Shown in pieces: positions 7,232-14,117 of a stretch of DNA of 27,361 nucleotides (position 1 is the stretch's first letter; each line of letters begins with the position of its first letter). The notes beneath the pieces are model-generated. The model saw nothing but the letters and a program-made list of their open reading frames with translations, ran no database searches and had not been told where the DNA came from. The position numbers were made by a program, and so were the translations under genes. Source of the stretch: Phelpsiimicrobium sp043802125. Its GTDB lineage: Bacteria; Omnitrophota; Gorgyraeia; Velamenicoccales; Velamenicoccaceae. The stretch spans positions 1-27,361 of the forward strand of contig JAZDLG010000002.1 in the NCBI GenBank assembly GCA_043802125.1. Direction: 5' to 3'.

Positions 7232-8011
7232 ATGAGAAAGAAAATCGTCGTGTGTTTAGTAATGTGCGCTTTTTTGGCTTTAGAGGTCGCTCCTCTGTGC
7301 TATGCGCAGACAAGCGTTACAGGTCCGGGAGGGCCTGCATCAGCTAGCGTTCCGCAGTTTTTGGAGTTCAGTCTGAAAACTGTTAAAAAGATGACGTCTA
7401 CTAGTTTTGATCCGACAATCAGTCCTTTTCTACAGGGGACCGATGTGTCGTTATCGCCGTCTTTTGATTTTGGAAACTTGTCAAAGGTAACCGATACGAA
7501 TCCTATTAGTACGACGTTCGGGCAATTCCTGTATATGCGTGGTCAATACTTCTACTATGTCTTAATGATTGCCTCTACATCAGGCCGTAGGTATATTATC
7601 ACTGAATCAGGTACGCAGTTGACAGGCCCTGGCGGTGCTAAGATTGCCAATGAATCCGTGTTGTTAGTTCCGGATTACCAGTGGCAGGATGTTGTCGGAG
7701 GTGTAGCGCAAGGCGCTCCGCCTTCAGGTGCTTCCGTAGGTCCTGTGACGGCGGCTACAAGCACAACGGGTGCTACGCAATCGTCTGTTTATCAGAGTGA
7801 TCTTGGCGGTTTAGGCAGGTTGGTCCGCGCTGTTGTCGCTATCAGCGGTCCGGCGGCAGGCTCAACGTCTCCGACTAACACCAGCTTAGGCACTAATGGG
7901 TCGTCTCCGCAAGGAACACCGCAGAGTTTCACTGCGTGGAAACCTATCACGTCTGATCAGGTGTCAGGTTCGTATTCAGGTACGGTCACGTTCACGTTAA
8001 CGCTCAATTAA
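7232..8011 (+). CDS. exported pilin-like single-domain protein
   Basis: This 259-residue protein has a signal peptide (1-25, cut after CYA). The body matches one repeat of the preceding protein: FDFG near 78-81, TSGRRYIITES (116-126), VYQSDLGG (186-193) and a last strand GSYSGTVTFTLTLN at the extreme C-terminus. A Gly/Ser/Thr/Pro-rich linker (about 155-235) is inserted. The small size, the single domain and the strand-rich C-terminus suggest the main subunit of a fibre assembled by strand exchange, as in SCPU-type pilins. That assignment is inference. The start is preceded by a purine-rich GGGGG-containing site. An 18-bp hairpin follows the stop, as seen where a major subunit is made in excess over downstream genes. 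Confidence 0.75.
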   Translation: MRKKIVVCLVMCAFLALEVAPLCYAQTSVTGPGGPASASVPQFLEFSLKTVKKMTSTSFDPTISPFLQGTDVSLSPSFDFGNLSKVTDTNPISTTFGQFLYMRGQYFYYVLMIASTSGRRYIITESGTQLTGPGGAKIANESVLLVPDYQWQDVVGGVAQGAPPSGASVGPVTAATSTTGATQSSVYQSDLGGLGRLVRAVVAISGPAAGSTSPTNTSLGTNGSSPQGTPQSFTAWKPITSDQVSGSYSGTVTFTLTLN

Positions 8012-8023
8012 GTTACGCAGTAA

Positions 8024-8063
8024 TTTACCCCCTATGCTTTCACAAGAAAGCATAGGGGGTAAA
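8024..8063 (+). terminator. perfect 18-bp stem-loop after the pilin-like gene
   Basis: TTTACCCCCTATGCTTTC (8024-8041), loop ACAA, then its exact reverse complement (8046-8063). There is no T-run after the stem, so it is probably not a full intrinsic terminator. It may be an RNA-stabilising or partial-termination hairpin that sets a high ratio of pilin mRNA to downstream chaperone and usher mRNA. Confidence 0.75.
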
Positions 8064-8092
8064 GCTTTAGTGTTTAAACAGGCTTATCAAGT

Positions 8093-8941
8093 ATGAAAAA
8101 AAATAACATCATATATACGGCTTTATTTTTATTGATCATTAATTTTTGTTTCGTAGTTTGTTCTTGGGCGGGCATCAGGATAGATAAGCCTAAGATCCGT
8201 TTGGCCATTGCCTCGGGAAGCTATGACGGCGGCGAGGTCAAGGTAGAAAATAACGGGAATGAGCCCGTAGCCGTAAAAGTCTATCTTGAGGATTGGGTCT
8301 ATAAGTCGCAGGATGGGGGCAAGGAGTTTATGCCTAAAGGCACTACGGCCTTATCTTGTTCTAATTGGATAAACTTTTATCCTGCGGATTTCACTCTTCC
8401 CGTAGGCGGCACCCAGATGGTACGCTATACGGTAACAGTGCCTCAAGACGCAAAAGGCGGATATTATTCGGTGATGTTTTTTGAGACCGGCGGCGGCGAG
8501 ATGGAAAAGCTTGACGAGCAAGGCAATACCATGACCGTCAAGGTCTTAAACAGGCTTGGTGCCCTTTTTTATGTGGAGCCGCAGGGAACTATTCAGAAGA
8601 CAGCGGAATTGAAAAATTTAGAAATATCGCAAAATCTAAACCGCCTCAATGTATCGGTCGAGCTTGTTAATACAGGGAACACCGACATAGCAGCGAGCGG
8701 CACTTTTAACGTTATGGATGCACAGGGTTATGTCTACGCGCGCGGCGCGTTTGAAGAAGTCTATACCTTGCCCAAAGACAAAACTACGCTAAAGGCAATA
8801 GCCCCTTCCACGAATCTTAAAGCCGGCGATTATGATATGCTGATAACCCTTGATTTTCAAACCGGTGGGAACCTTATCAAGGAAGCCAAATTCAGCGTTG
8901 AGCACAGCGGCGCTGTAAACTCCCTTATTATGAAAGACTGA
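8093..8941 (+). CDS. PapD-like periplasmic chaperone
   Basis: A signal peptide (1 to about 26, ending SWA) is followed by two immunoglobulin-like domains. The first (about 28-165) has the pili-assembly-chaperone pattern: IDKPKIRLAIASG at the start, then EVKVENNGNEPVAVKVYLEDW, then LPVGGTQMVRYTVTVP with GGYYSVMFFE. The second (about 166-270) is a short beta domain. PapD-like chaperones cap pilin subunits in the periplasm by donating a strand and deliver them to an outer-membrane usher. Its place between the pilin-like and usher-like genes fits this. Sequence divergence from classical PapD is large, so the family call is by pattern only. It lies three bases before the usher-like gene. Confidence 0.7.
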   Translation: MKKNNIIYTALFLLIINFCFVVCSWAGIRIDKPKIRLAIASGSYDGGEVKVENNGNEPVAVKVYLEDWVYKSQDGGKEFMPKGTTALSCSNWINFYPADFTLPVGGTQMVRYTVTVPQDAKGGYYSVMFFETGGGEMEKLDEQGNTMTVKVLNRLGALFYVEPQGTIQKTAELKNLEISQNLNRLNVSVELVNTGNTDIAASGTFNVMDAQGYVYARGAFEEVYTLPKDKTTLKAIAPSTNLKAGDYDMLITLDFQTGGNLIKEAKFSVEHSGAVNSLIMKD

Positions 8942-8944
8942 CGC

Positions 8945-11767
8945 ATGATCTCAGTGACAAAAAAAATTTTCATATCTTTCTTAATAATTTTATTAAGTAT
9001 GCAAAGTGCGCAGTTTTTCCTGCCTTTTGACTGCGTCTATGCGAGCGTGTCACCTCAGATAGCCGATTTCCTCTGCGAAAAAGGCATATCTTATTTTGAT
9101 ATAGGTAAATATCCTGAAGCCCTCGTTGAATTCAAGAAAGCCCTGCTCGCTAATCCGGATTCTTATGTCGCTAAAGAGTTTATTGATATTATTGTAAAAA
9201 AGGGCATTTCCGTAAATTCATTTTTAGACCGTGCCGAGAAGGCTACGGTAGCCAAAGCCGCTGCAATAGTCCCTTCCGAGGTCAATGAATTTCAACAAGC
9301 GGTTATAGCTCAGAAATCTAGCCCGAAGGCTAGCGCAAAGGCCAGCACGCCTTCTTCATTTTCAAGAGTTTCAGGATCAGGATCTGAAACTATTATAGAT
9401 GTAGCTCTGAGCCAAGTTGGGAAAGATTATGTTGATATTGAAACAAGCATTGACGATCGCGTCATAATGCGTGGCAACAATATCACCAGGTTTATTGTGA
9501 CTGAACCCCCGTATTTAAGAGTCACAAGGCAGGATGAAAATAATCTGCTTGTGGAGCCTCAGGAAGCAGGTTCTACCTATTTGCATATCTGGCAGGGGAG
9601 TGAGAGGAAGTCATTTAAATACCAGATAGGCCCTCGCAGATTTGTGGAACAGCTTTTGAAAGACGCTCAGGAAAAACTAAGGCAGGAAAATCTTCCGGAA
9701 TCTTTTAAATTATCATATTCTATTGATGGTGATTCCTTTATGTCAGGCAGGGGTGTAGGTGATCTTAAGCGTCAAAGCCTTACCTACGGGTATAGCTCTT
9801 CGCTTATCGGCCAGACGCCCTACGGTAATGTTGACGCGGCTGTAGCCGGCAATAGGACGAGCTCCGGTACCTACAGGGTTTCTAACGTAAGGGCCGGGTT
9901 GACTAACGGACATTACGATCAATTTAAGGATTTCACTATTCGCGCGCTTGACTTTACGCCTGCCATTGCGTCTTACGGTTTTCCTTCATCTGATCTTCGC
10001 GGTATTTTATTGAGTGCGCCGATGTTTAATAAGACTTTAAGTTATACTTCGTTTTGGGGCGCTATACCGGGAGGCGATTTCACGCAGTTAGCTCAATCAT
10101 CTGGTTTGAGCCCTACAAAAAAAGCTTGGCTGGAGGGGATAGGCGTCAACTATAAAGCTGGAAAAAATGTCAATTTTAAGTCATTCTACGCTCATTCCTA
10201 CGGCTCTGAGAGGTCGCAGCCTGTTCTGACAAGCGATGTTTCGGGATTCGGCATGGATTATCGCCTAGGGCGTTTTAACCTTGATGCCCAGATGGCCTAC
10301 GACCACCTTGAGAGCATCTCTTACTCAGCCACGACTTCCGTGACATTACCAAAACTGCGAGTTGGTTTTACAACAACCGACAGCGACAAAAAATTCGCAA
10401 GCCTGCTTGGAGGCAAACCGGGCGGCGGCTCCATGAACCAGGCCTTGAGTATAAATTACCGCCCGGTCAGCGAAGTTACTATCTCAAATACATTTTCAGC
10501 GACTCTTGATAAGGTCTTTGGCAACCCCAACGAGCCGGGCAGGCGTAACTATAACTCAAACACCCGCCTTAGTTGGGAGCTTGACCCTCACAATGAACTC
10601 CAGCTCGGATATACGTTTGACGATCAGATGGGTTCTATATCGCCTGCGGTAGTTGAGACCAAAGAAGTGACATTTAGAAAAAAAATATTTTTATTCAGGA
10701 AGCTCGGTACTTTCTTGAGTTATCAAAACAGCAAGAGCAAAAATTATTCATCTCCTGCCCAGGATTTTAATAACAATAGGATCATAGCCGGCGTCAGCGC
10801 GCGCATAGTATATGATATCTACGGATATTACCGCAAAGAGATGAATCTTATAAGGAACAAATTTTCTAATGAAGAGGTTTTTCCCACAGCGCAGGAATTA
10901 GGCATTAATTATAACAGGCAAATTTTTAAAACTCCCTTTTATACCAATTTAAGATTATCTTACAGGGATGAGGAAGATACGAATTCGGTTTTAAGTTTCA
11001 TGAGCGGAGAGGACAGGCTGGAGGGCGCGGCTGAACTTACATTTAAGCCAACGCCGGATAATGAGGCATTTATAAGGGGCAGGATATCTGATATTTGGGC
11101 AGAAAAGGCGGGAGTTGCCAAGCATTTTGATTTTGATCTGAGCTGGGGCATCAGGTTGTTGTGGGATACCGCTTTCCGCTGGCAATCAGTTGGCAGTTTC
11201 TGCGGTTATGTATTTTACGATCAGAGCGGTGATGGCGCCAGACAATCTTACGAGAGGGGCGTCAAAGGCGTTGTTGTCAAGGCGCCTGACAATAAAACGT
11301 GCGTGACCAACGCCGCTGGTTTTTATAAAATCCCTCATATCGCGGGAAAAGAAACAACGCTTTCTTTAGACTTAAGCACGATCCCCAAAGGATATAGCCC
11401 GACGACTTCGGCTATACGGGAAGTTGACATTGTCCATGCCAAGACAAAAAGGGTGGATTTCGGCATTACCACGCGTTCTGAGATCTCAGGGCTCATCTTT
11501 AACGATAAGAATAATAACGGGGCCTATGATTCAGGTGAAGAAGGTATCAGCAATGTTGTAATTATTCTTGATGATAACAGAAGAGCCGTAAGCGGCCCTT
11601 TAGGCGAGTATACGTTAAGGAAGTTAACACCAGGCGAGCATACATTGAAGCTGGACTTGAGATCGCTACCGGTAAAATTTATACCAAAAGTCCCTGTTAT
11701 AAAGGCAGTGAAGGTGCTTGAAGGCGCTACATTTGTCTATAACATCCCTCTCCAGGAAGCAGCTTAG
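8945..11767 (+). CDS. usher-like outer-membrane beta-barrel protein with TPR and secretin-N-like domains
   Basis: This 940-residue protein has an unusual domain order. A signal peptide (about 1-33) is followed by one or two TPR helices (about 40-80) and a Lys/Ala/Ser linker (about 115-145). A beta domain (about 150-230) resembles the N-terminal domain of pilus secretins such as CpaC/RcpA (a DDRVIMRGNNITRF...LRV...NLLVEPQEAGSTYLHIW pattern). A long stretch of alternating strands (about 240-750) is typical of an outer-membrane barrel. Two C-terminal SdrD/CnaB-like domains (about 755-845 and 848-930) carry acidic loops DQSGDGA and DKNNNGAYDSGEEG. Classical FimD ushers lack the TPR and secretin-N parts, although some alternative ushers end in similar beta domains. 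The context (chaperone upstream, pilin-like genes) supports an usher role, by inference. The stop is one base from the convergent gene's stop. Confidence 0.7.
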   Translation: MISVTKKIFISFLIILLSMQSAQFFLPFDCVYASVSPQIADFLCEKGISYFDIGKYPEALVEFKKALLANPDSYVAKEFIDIIVKKGISVNSFLDRAEKATVAKAAAIVPSEVNEFQQAVIAQKSSPKASAKASTPSSFSRVSGSGSETIIDVALSQVGKDYVDIETSIDDRVIMRGNNITRFIVTEPPYLRVTRQDENNLLVEPQEAGSTYLHIWQGSERKSFKYQIGPRRFVEQLLKDAQEKLRQENLPESFKLSYSIDGDSFMSGRGVGDLKRQSLTYGYSSSLIGQTPYGNVDAAVAGNRTSSGTYRVSNVRAGLTNGHYDQFKDFTIRALDFTPAIASYGFPSSDLRGILLSAPMFNKTLSYTSFWGAIPGGDFTQLAQSSGLSPTKKAWLEGIGVNYKAGKNVNFKSFYAHSYGSERSQPVLTSDVSGFGMDYRLGRFNLDAQMAYDHLESISYSATTSVTLPKLRVGFTTTDSDKKFASLLGGKPGGGSMNQALSINYRPVSEVTISNTFSATLDKVFGNPNEPGRRNYNSNTRLSWELDPHNELQLGYTFDDQMGSISPAVVETKEVTFRKKIFLFRKLGTFLSYQNSKSKNYSSPAQDFNNNRIIAGVSARIVYDIYGYYRKEMNLIRNKFSNEEVFPTAQELGINYNRQIFKTPFYTNLRLSYRDEEDTNSVLSFMSGEDRLEGAAELTFKPTPDNEAFIRGRISDIWAEKAGVAKHFDFDLSWGIRLLWDTAFRWQSVGSFCGYVFYDQSGDGARQSYERGVKGVVVKAPDNKTCVTNAAGFYKIPHIAGKETTLSLDLSTIPKGYSPTTSAIREVDIVHAKTKRVDFGITTRSEISGLIFNDKNNNGAYDSGEEGISNVVIILDDNRRAVSGPLGEYTLRKLTPGEHTLKLDLRSLPVKFIPKVPVIKAVKVLEGATFVYNIPLQEAA

Positions 11768-11768
11768 C

Positions 11769-12038
11769 TTACCTGGCGCTAACCGTATAGACCGTTACTC
11801 TATTTCCTTCCGTTTTCTCTGTCTGAATAAGTTTTTCTTCTTTTTGAACTTCATAGTTTCCTGAAGCGCCGGAGACTATAGGGGTTGCCATATCCTGTTC
11901 CTTAGGGGGCTGTATTTCAACCATTTCCGGCATCACGCAACTCATCGTACCGGTAATAGTCGTGTCTCCGGCGAAGCAGTATGCGCCTCCAAGAAGAATT
12001 GTCAAAACCGTTAAAATTAGAAGTTTTTTTGCGTCCAT
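11769..12038 (-). CDS. small exported protein under c-di-GMP riboswitch control
   Basis: This is the only supported minus-strand gene (89 residues). The start chosen is the ATG at 12038, because AAGAGG lies seven bases upstream and a signal peptide starts there (MDAKKLLILTVLTILLGG, cut after CFA). An in-frame ATG 11 codons further upstream lacks these supports. The mature part is about 65 residues: TITGTMSCVMPEMVEIQPP, a spacer, then EEKLIQTEKTEGNRVTVYTVSAR. It has a single cysteine. I do not recognise the family. Upstream on the same strand are a promoter, a c-di-GMP-I riboswitch and a terminator, so expression should follow c-di-GMP. It ends one base from the usher-like gene, suggesting a link to surface structures; that link is inference. 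Confidence 0.75.
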   Translation of the reverse strand: MDAKKLLILTVLTILLGGAYCFAGDTTITGTMSCVMPEMVEIQPPKEQDMATPIVSGASGNYEVQKEEKLIQTEKTEGNRVTVYTVSAR

Positions 12039-12077
12039 ATCGCGCCTCTTATCATATATGGAAAAGGGCAACAGGAC

Positions 12078-12116
12078 GCCTGCCTACCGTCAGGCAGGCC
12101 TGCCTACAGCAGGCAG
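12078..12116. repeat. tandem pair of short palindromic repeats
   Basis: GCCTGCCT-N6-AGGCAGGC (12078-12099) is followed directly by CTGCCT-N5-AGGCAG (12100-12116). Palindromes of the GCCTGCC/GGCAGGC type are dispersed in many candidate-phylum genomes (general knowledge). Here the pair lies between the riboswitch terminator and the small exported gene, in that gene's 5' leader. Confidence 0.75.
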
Positions 12117-12144
12117 AAAAAAACCCACTCAAAGTTGAATGGGT
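12117..12144 (-). terminator. intrinsic terminator of the c-di-GMP riboswitch
   Basis: Read on the minus strand, ACCCATTCAA pairs with TTGAGTGGGT (10 bp including one G-T pair, 2-base loop) and is followed by a run of seven T. It sits between the aptamer and the small exported gene and is the likely expression platform. The preceding GGACCC could instead pair with GGGCTTCC at the aptamer's 3' side, which would make c-di-GMP an OFF signal; this direction is a guess. Confidence 0.85.
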
Positions 12145-12176
12145 CCTTTGGATTAACGAGGCACTTATATGTTAAA

Positions 12177-12264
12177 AGTGCACGGAAGCCCGACAGCCAT
12201 ACCTATATTAAGGATTAGGCTCGTAGCTTTGCGTCCTGTCCTTTCGGACAGTTTGCCCTTCTCA
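12177..12264 (-). promoter_or_regulatory. c-di-GMP-I (GEMM-I) riboswitch
   Basis: On the minus strand the leader reads GGGCAAAC, then the hairpin CTGTCC-GAAA-GGACAG, then the family's signature GGACGCAAAGC. A second stem follows, containing GCCTAA facing GGTATGGC, then CGGGCTTCCG. The CCTAA/TATGG pair is the known 11-nucleotide receptor for a GAAA tetraloop, and the first hairpin carries exactly that loop, so the two stems can dock as in the Vc2 aptamer. Order, spacing and conserved unpaired bases all match GEMM-I. A sigma70-type promoter precedes it and an intrinsic terminator follows. It controls the small exported protein at 12038-11769. Confidence 0.93.
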
Positions 12265-12293
12265 ATATAAAAGAACATTGTATTTCTAGGGTA

Positions 12294-12322
12294 AATATAA
12301 CATATGGAAAATTGCTTTTCAA
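12294..12322 (-). promoter_or_regulatory. promoter of the riboswitch transcript
   Basis: On the minus strand TTGAAA (12322-12317) and TATATT (12299-12294) are 17 bases apart. Transcription would begin near 12287, about 25 bases before the aptamer. Confidence 0.65.
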
Positions 12323-12331
12323 GGGGGTGGT

Positions 12332-12353
12332 AAAAAAGTCGCCACAAGGCGAC
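12332..12353 (-). terminator. intrinsic-type hairpin upstream of the riboswitch promoter
   Basis: On the minus strand GTCGCC-TTGT-GGCGAC is followed by TTTTTT. It would block minus-strand transcription coming from the recA side, insulating the riboswitch promoter. No minus-strand gene that it would serve is visible. Confidence 0.6.
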
Positions 12354-12370
12354 AAAAATGTCGGATTTAG

Positions 12371-12399
12371 TTGACTAAGATGATATTCGGATGTATAAT
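12371..12399 (+). promoter_or_regulatory. strong sigma70-type promoter of recA
   Basis: TTGACT (12371-12376), a 17-base spacer and a perfect TATAAT (12394-12399). The start point would be near 12406, giving recA a leader of about 150 bases. A palindrome TGTGC-GGA-GCACA (12421-12433) lies just downstream of the start point and could be an operator, but I cannot match it to a known LexA box. Confidence 0.85.
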
Positions 12400-12433
12400 T
12401 TCTACCTAAATTTATCTACATGTGCGGAGCACA

Positions 12434-12539
12434 AAAATCATCCCCAAGGGGTGACAGCGATACGATGCGACGAATAGGAACATTGTAGAGCGCAAGAGGG
12501 GCGTAAGCCCCTATTGGGCAGGGGGTTGGGGATGATTTT
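12434..12539 (+). promoter_or_regulatory. structured recA leader RNA, family unknown
   Basis: AAAATCATCCCCAA (12434-12447) is exactly complementary to TTGGGGATGATTTT (12526-12539). Within this 14-bp closing stem are two further hairpins. One is TACGATG/CATTGTA (12461-12467 with 12481-12487, 13-base loop), extended below by GCG/CGC. The other is AGGGGC-GTAA-GCCCCT (12497-12512) with a GNRA-type loop. The closing stem ends four bases before the recA Shine-Dalgarno site (AAAGGGG, 12544-12550). It could be a cis-regulatory leader, a processed small RNA or a small mobile repeat with terminal inverted repeats. It does not match any family I know. Confidence 0.6.
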
Positions 12540-12555
12540 AAAGAAAGGGGTTTTT

Positions 12556-13623
12556 ATGGTCAATAAAGACAACAAAGAGAAGGATTTAAAGAAGGTTGAA
12601 GATAATTCTGACAGGCTCAAAGCTCTGGAGTTAGCCCTAAGCCAAATAGAGAAGCAATTCGGTAAAGGGTCTATTATGAAATTGGGCGAAGATGTCAAGC
12701 TTGATATACCCGTTATATCCTCCGGGTCTATTTCCTTGGATCTAGCGCTCGGTGTTGGCGGCATTCCCAGAGGCCGGGTTATTGAAATATTCGGGCCTGA
12801 GGCTTCAGGAAAGACTACGCTCACTTTAAGCATAATCGCTCAGGCGCAGAAGGTAAAGGGCGTCGCTGCTTTTATTGACGCTGAGCACGCTTTTGATTCC
12901 GCTTACGCTAAAAAGATAGGCGTTAATCTTGATGACCTTCTTATTTCTCAGCCCGATACAGGCGAGCAGGCCCTTGAGATAACGGAGACCTTGGTACGTT
13001 CCAACGCCATTGACCTCGTCGTGATAGATTCAGTGGCTGCTCTCACCCCACGAGCGGAGATAGAGGGTGATATGGGCGATAGCCACATGGGGCTGCAGGC
13101 GCGCCTGATGTCGCAGGCTCTAAGAAAGCTGACAGGGTCTATTTCAAAATCAAAGACCTGCGTTATTTTTATCAACCAGATCAGGGAAAAGATCGGCGTT
13201 ATGTTCGGTAATCCTGAGACTACAACCGGCGGCAGGGCCTTGAAGTTTTATGCTTCAGTAAGGTTAGACCTAAGAAGGATAAGTTATTTAAAGTCAGGTG
13301 ACGAAGTCATCGGAAATCGCGTCCGCATCAGGGTCGTCAAAAATAAGGTGGCAGCGCCCTTTAGGGAGACTGAAGTAGATTTTCTCCACTCTGAGGGTAT
13401 CTCCCGCGAGTCTGACCTTATTGATACCGGCGTCAATTTTAATATTCTCCAGAAATCAGGGGCATGGATACTCATGGGTGAGGAAAAGCTCGGCCAGGGC
13501 AGAGACGCGGCAAGGCAATTCCTGAAGTCCAACCAGAAGCTAGCCAACGAAATAGATAAGAGGATCCGCCAGGAACACGCAAGGAAGCTTTCTGAAGCTC
13601 ACGCGCAGGCAGCAAAGAAGTAA
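12556..13623 (+). CDS. recA: RecA recombinase
   Basis: RecA is the ATP-dependent strand-exchange and SOS co-protease protein. The start at ATG 12556 (355 residues) is preferred over in-frame TTG 12514 and ATG 12532, because AAAGGGG lies five bases upstream and the earlier codons fall in the structured leader. Walker A is GPEASGKT (80-87). Also visible are LDLALGVGGIPRGR, the VIDSVAAL Walker B strand, INQIREKIGVMFGNPETTTGGRALKFYASVRLD covering loop L2, and a C-terminal domain with IDKRIRQEHA. Length and motifs are normal. It is followed by recX with a one-base overlap. Confidence 0.97.
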   Translation: MVNKDNKEKDLKKVEDNSDRLKALELALSQIEKQFGKGSIMKLGEDVKLDIPVISSGSISLDLALGVGGIPRGRVIEIFGPEASGKTTLTLSIIAQAQKVKGVAAFIDAEHAFDSAYAKKIGVNLDDLLISQPDTGEQALEITETLVRSNAIDLVVIDSVAALTPRAEIEGDMGDSHMGLQARLMSQALRKLTGSISKSKTCVIFINQIREKIGVMFGNPETTTGGRALKFYASVRLDLRRISYLKSGDEVIGNRVRIRVVKNKVAAPFRETEVDFLHSEGISRESDLIDTGVNFNILQKSGAWILMGEEKLGQGRDAARQFLKSNQKLANEIDKRIRQEHARKLSEAHAQAAKK

Positions 13624-14117
13624 TGGGCCTGGCCTTAGATCTAACGCAAGCCAAAAACTATTGCCTACGCTTGATAAAATTCAGGGCCAGAAGCGAGAAG
13701 GAGATCAGGGATAAATTAAGAAAAAGAGAATGTCTTCCTGAGGTCGTAGGAGAGGCAATAGCCTACCTTAAAAAAATAAAACAATTAGATGATAGGCTTT
13801 TTGCGAAGTTGTGGGTTGACAGCCGTATCAAGAGGCCGTTGGGTATAGCGAGGCTTAGGCACGAATTAAGAAATAAGGGAATTGATAAAAATATTATTGA
13901 AGAGACTTTGAGCGCGGCTGGTGAAAACTACAACGAAGAAGCCGCGATACGCAAAGTCATTGAACATAAGCTGAAAAGTTTGACAAGGTTTTCAGCTGAT
14001 AAGAAGCTCTCAAGGTTATACGGATACCTGGCGCGGCGCGGTTATCCTAAGGGGCTAGTTGTTGAACTCCTTTTTGAGTACATAAAACCTGACGAAGCAC
14101 AAGACGCTGTATCATGA
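13623..14117 (+). CDS. recX: RecX, regulator of RecA
   Basis: RecX binds RecA filaments and limits their activity. The protein of 164 residues is helical and basic, with the family pattern at the start (AKNYCLRLIKFRARSEKEIRDKLRKR) followed by a second repeat (FAKLWVDSRIKRPLGIARLRHELRNKGI), the three-helix units typical of RecX. It overlaps the recA stop by one base (TAATG) and overlaps alaS by four. The recA-recX-alaS order is common in bacteria. Confidence 0.93.
   Translation: MGLALDLTQAKNYCLRLIKFRARSEKEIRDKLRKRECLPEVVGEAIAYLKKIKQLDDRLFAKLWVDSRIKRPLGIARLRHELRNKGIDKNIIEETLSAAGENYNEEAAIRKVIEHKLKSLTRFSADKKLSRLYGYLARRGYPKGLVVELLFEYIKPDEAQDAVS

Noticed and set aside
8945..11767. Classical FimD usher or a true secretin
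   Set aside because: No FimD family pattern is recognisable, and the C-terminal secretin gate domain is absent; only the N-domain resembles CpaC/RcpA.
12039..12071. Longer start (ATG 12071) for the small minus-strand gene
   Set aside because: It would put 11 charged residues before the signal peptide; ATG 12038 has AAGAGG at good spacing.
12078..12116. Paired palindromes as a CRISPR array
   Set aside because: Only two unequal adjacent hairpins with no spacers; no cas genes in the window.
12434..12539. recA leader as SRP RNA, 6S RNA, tmRNA or a known riboswitch
   Set aside because: The SRP core loop, the 6S central bubble arrangement and the signature bases of the riboswitch classes I know are all missing.
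12514..12555. Upstream TTG (12514) and ATG (12532) as recA starts
   Set aside because: Both fall in or beside the 3' arm of the leader stem; ATG 12556 has AAAGGGG at good spacing and gives a normal RecA N-terminus.
12438..12833. 131-codon minus-strand open frame opposite the recA start
   Set aside because: It is a shadow of recA and the structured leader; Ser/Leu/Pro-rich composition is typical of antisense reading and no start signal is present.
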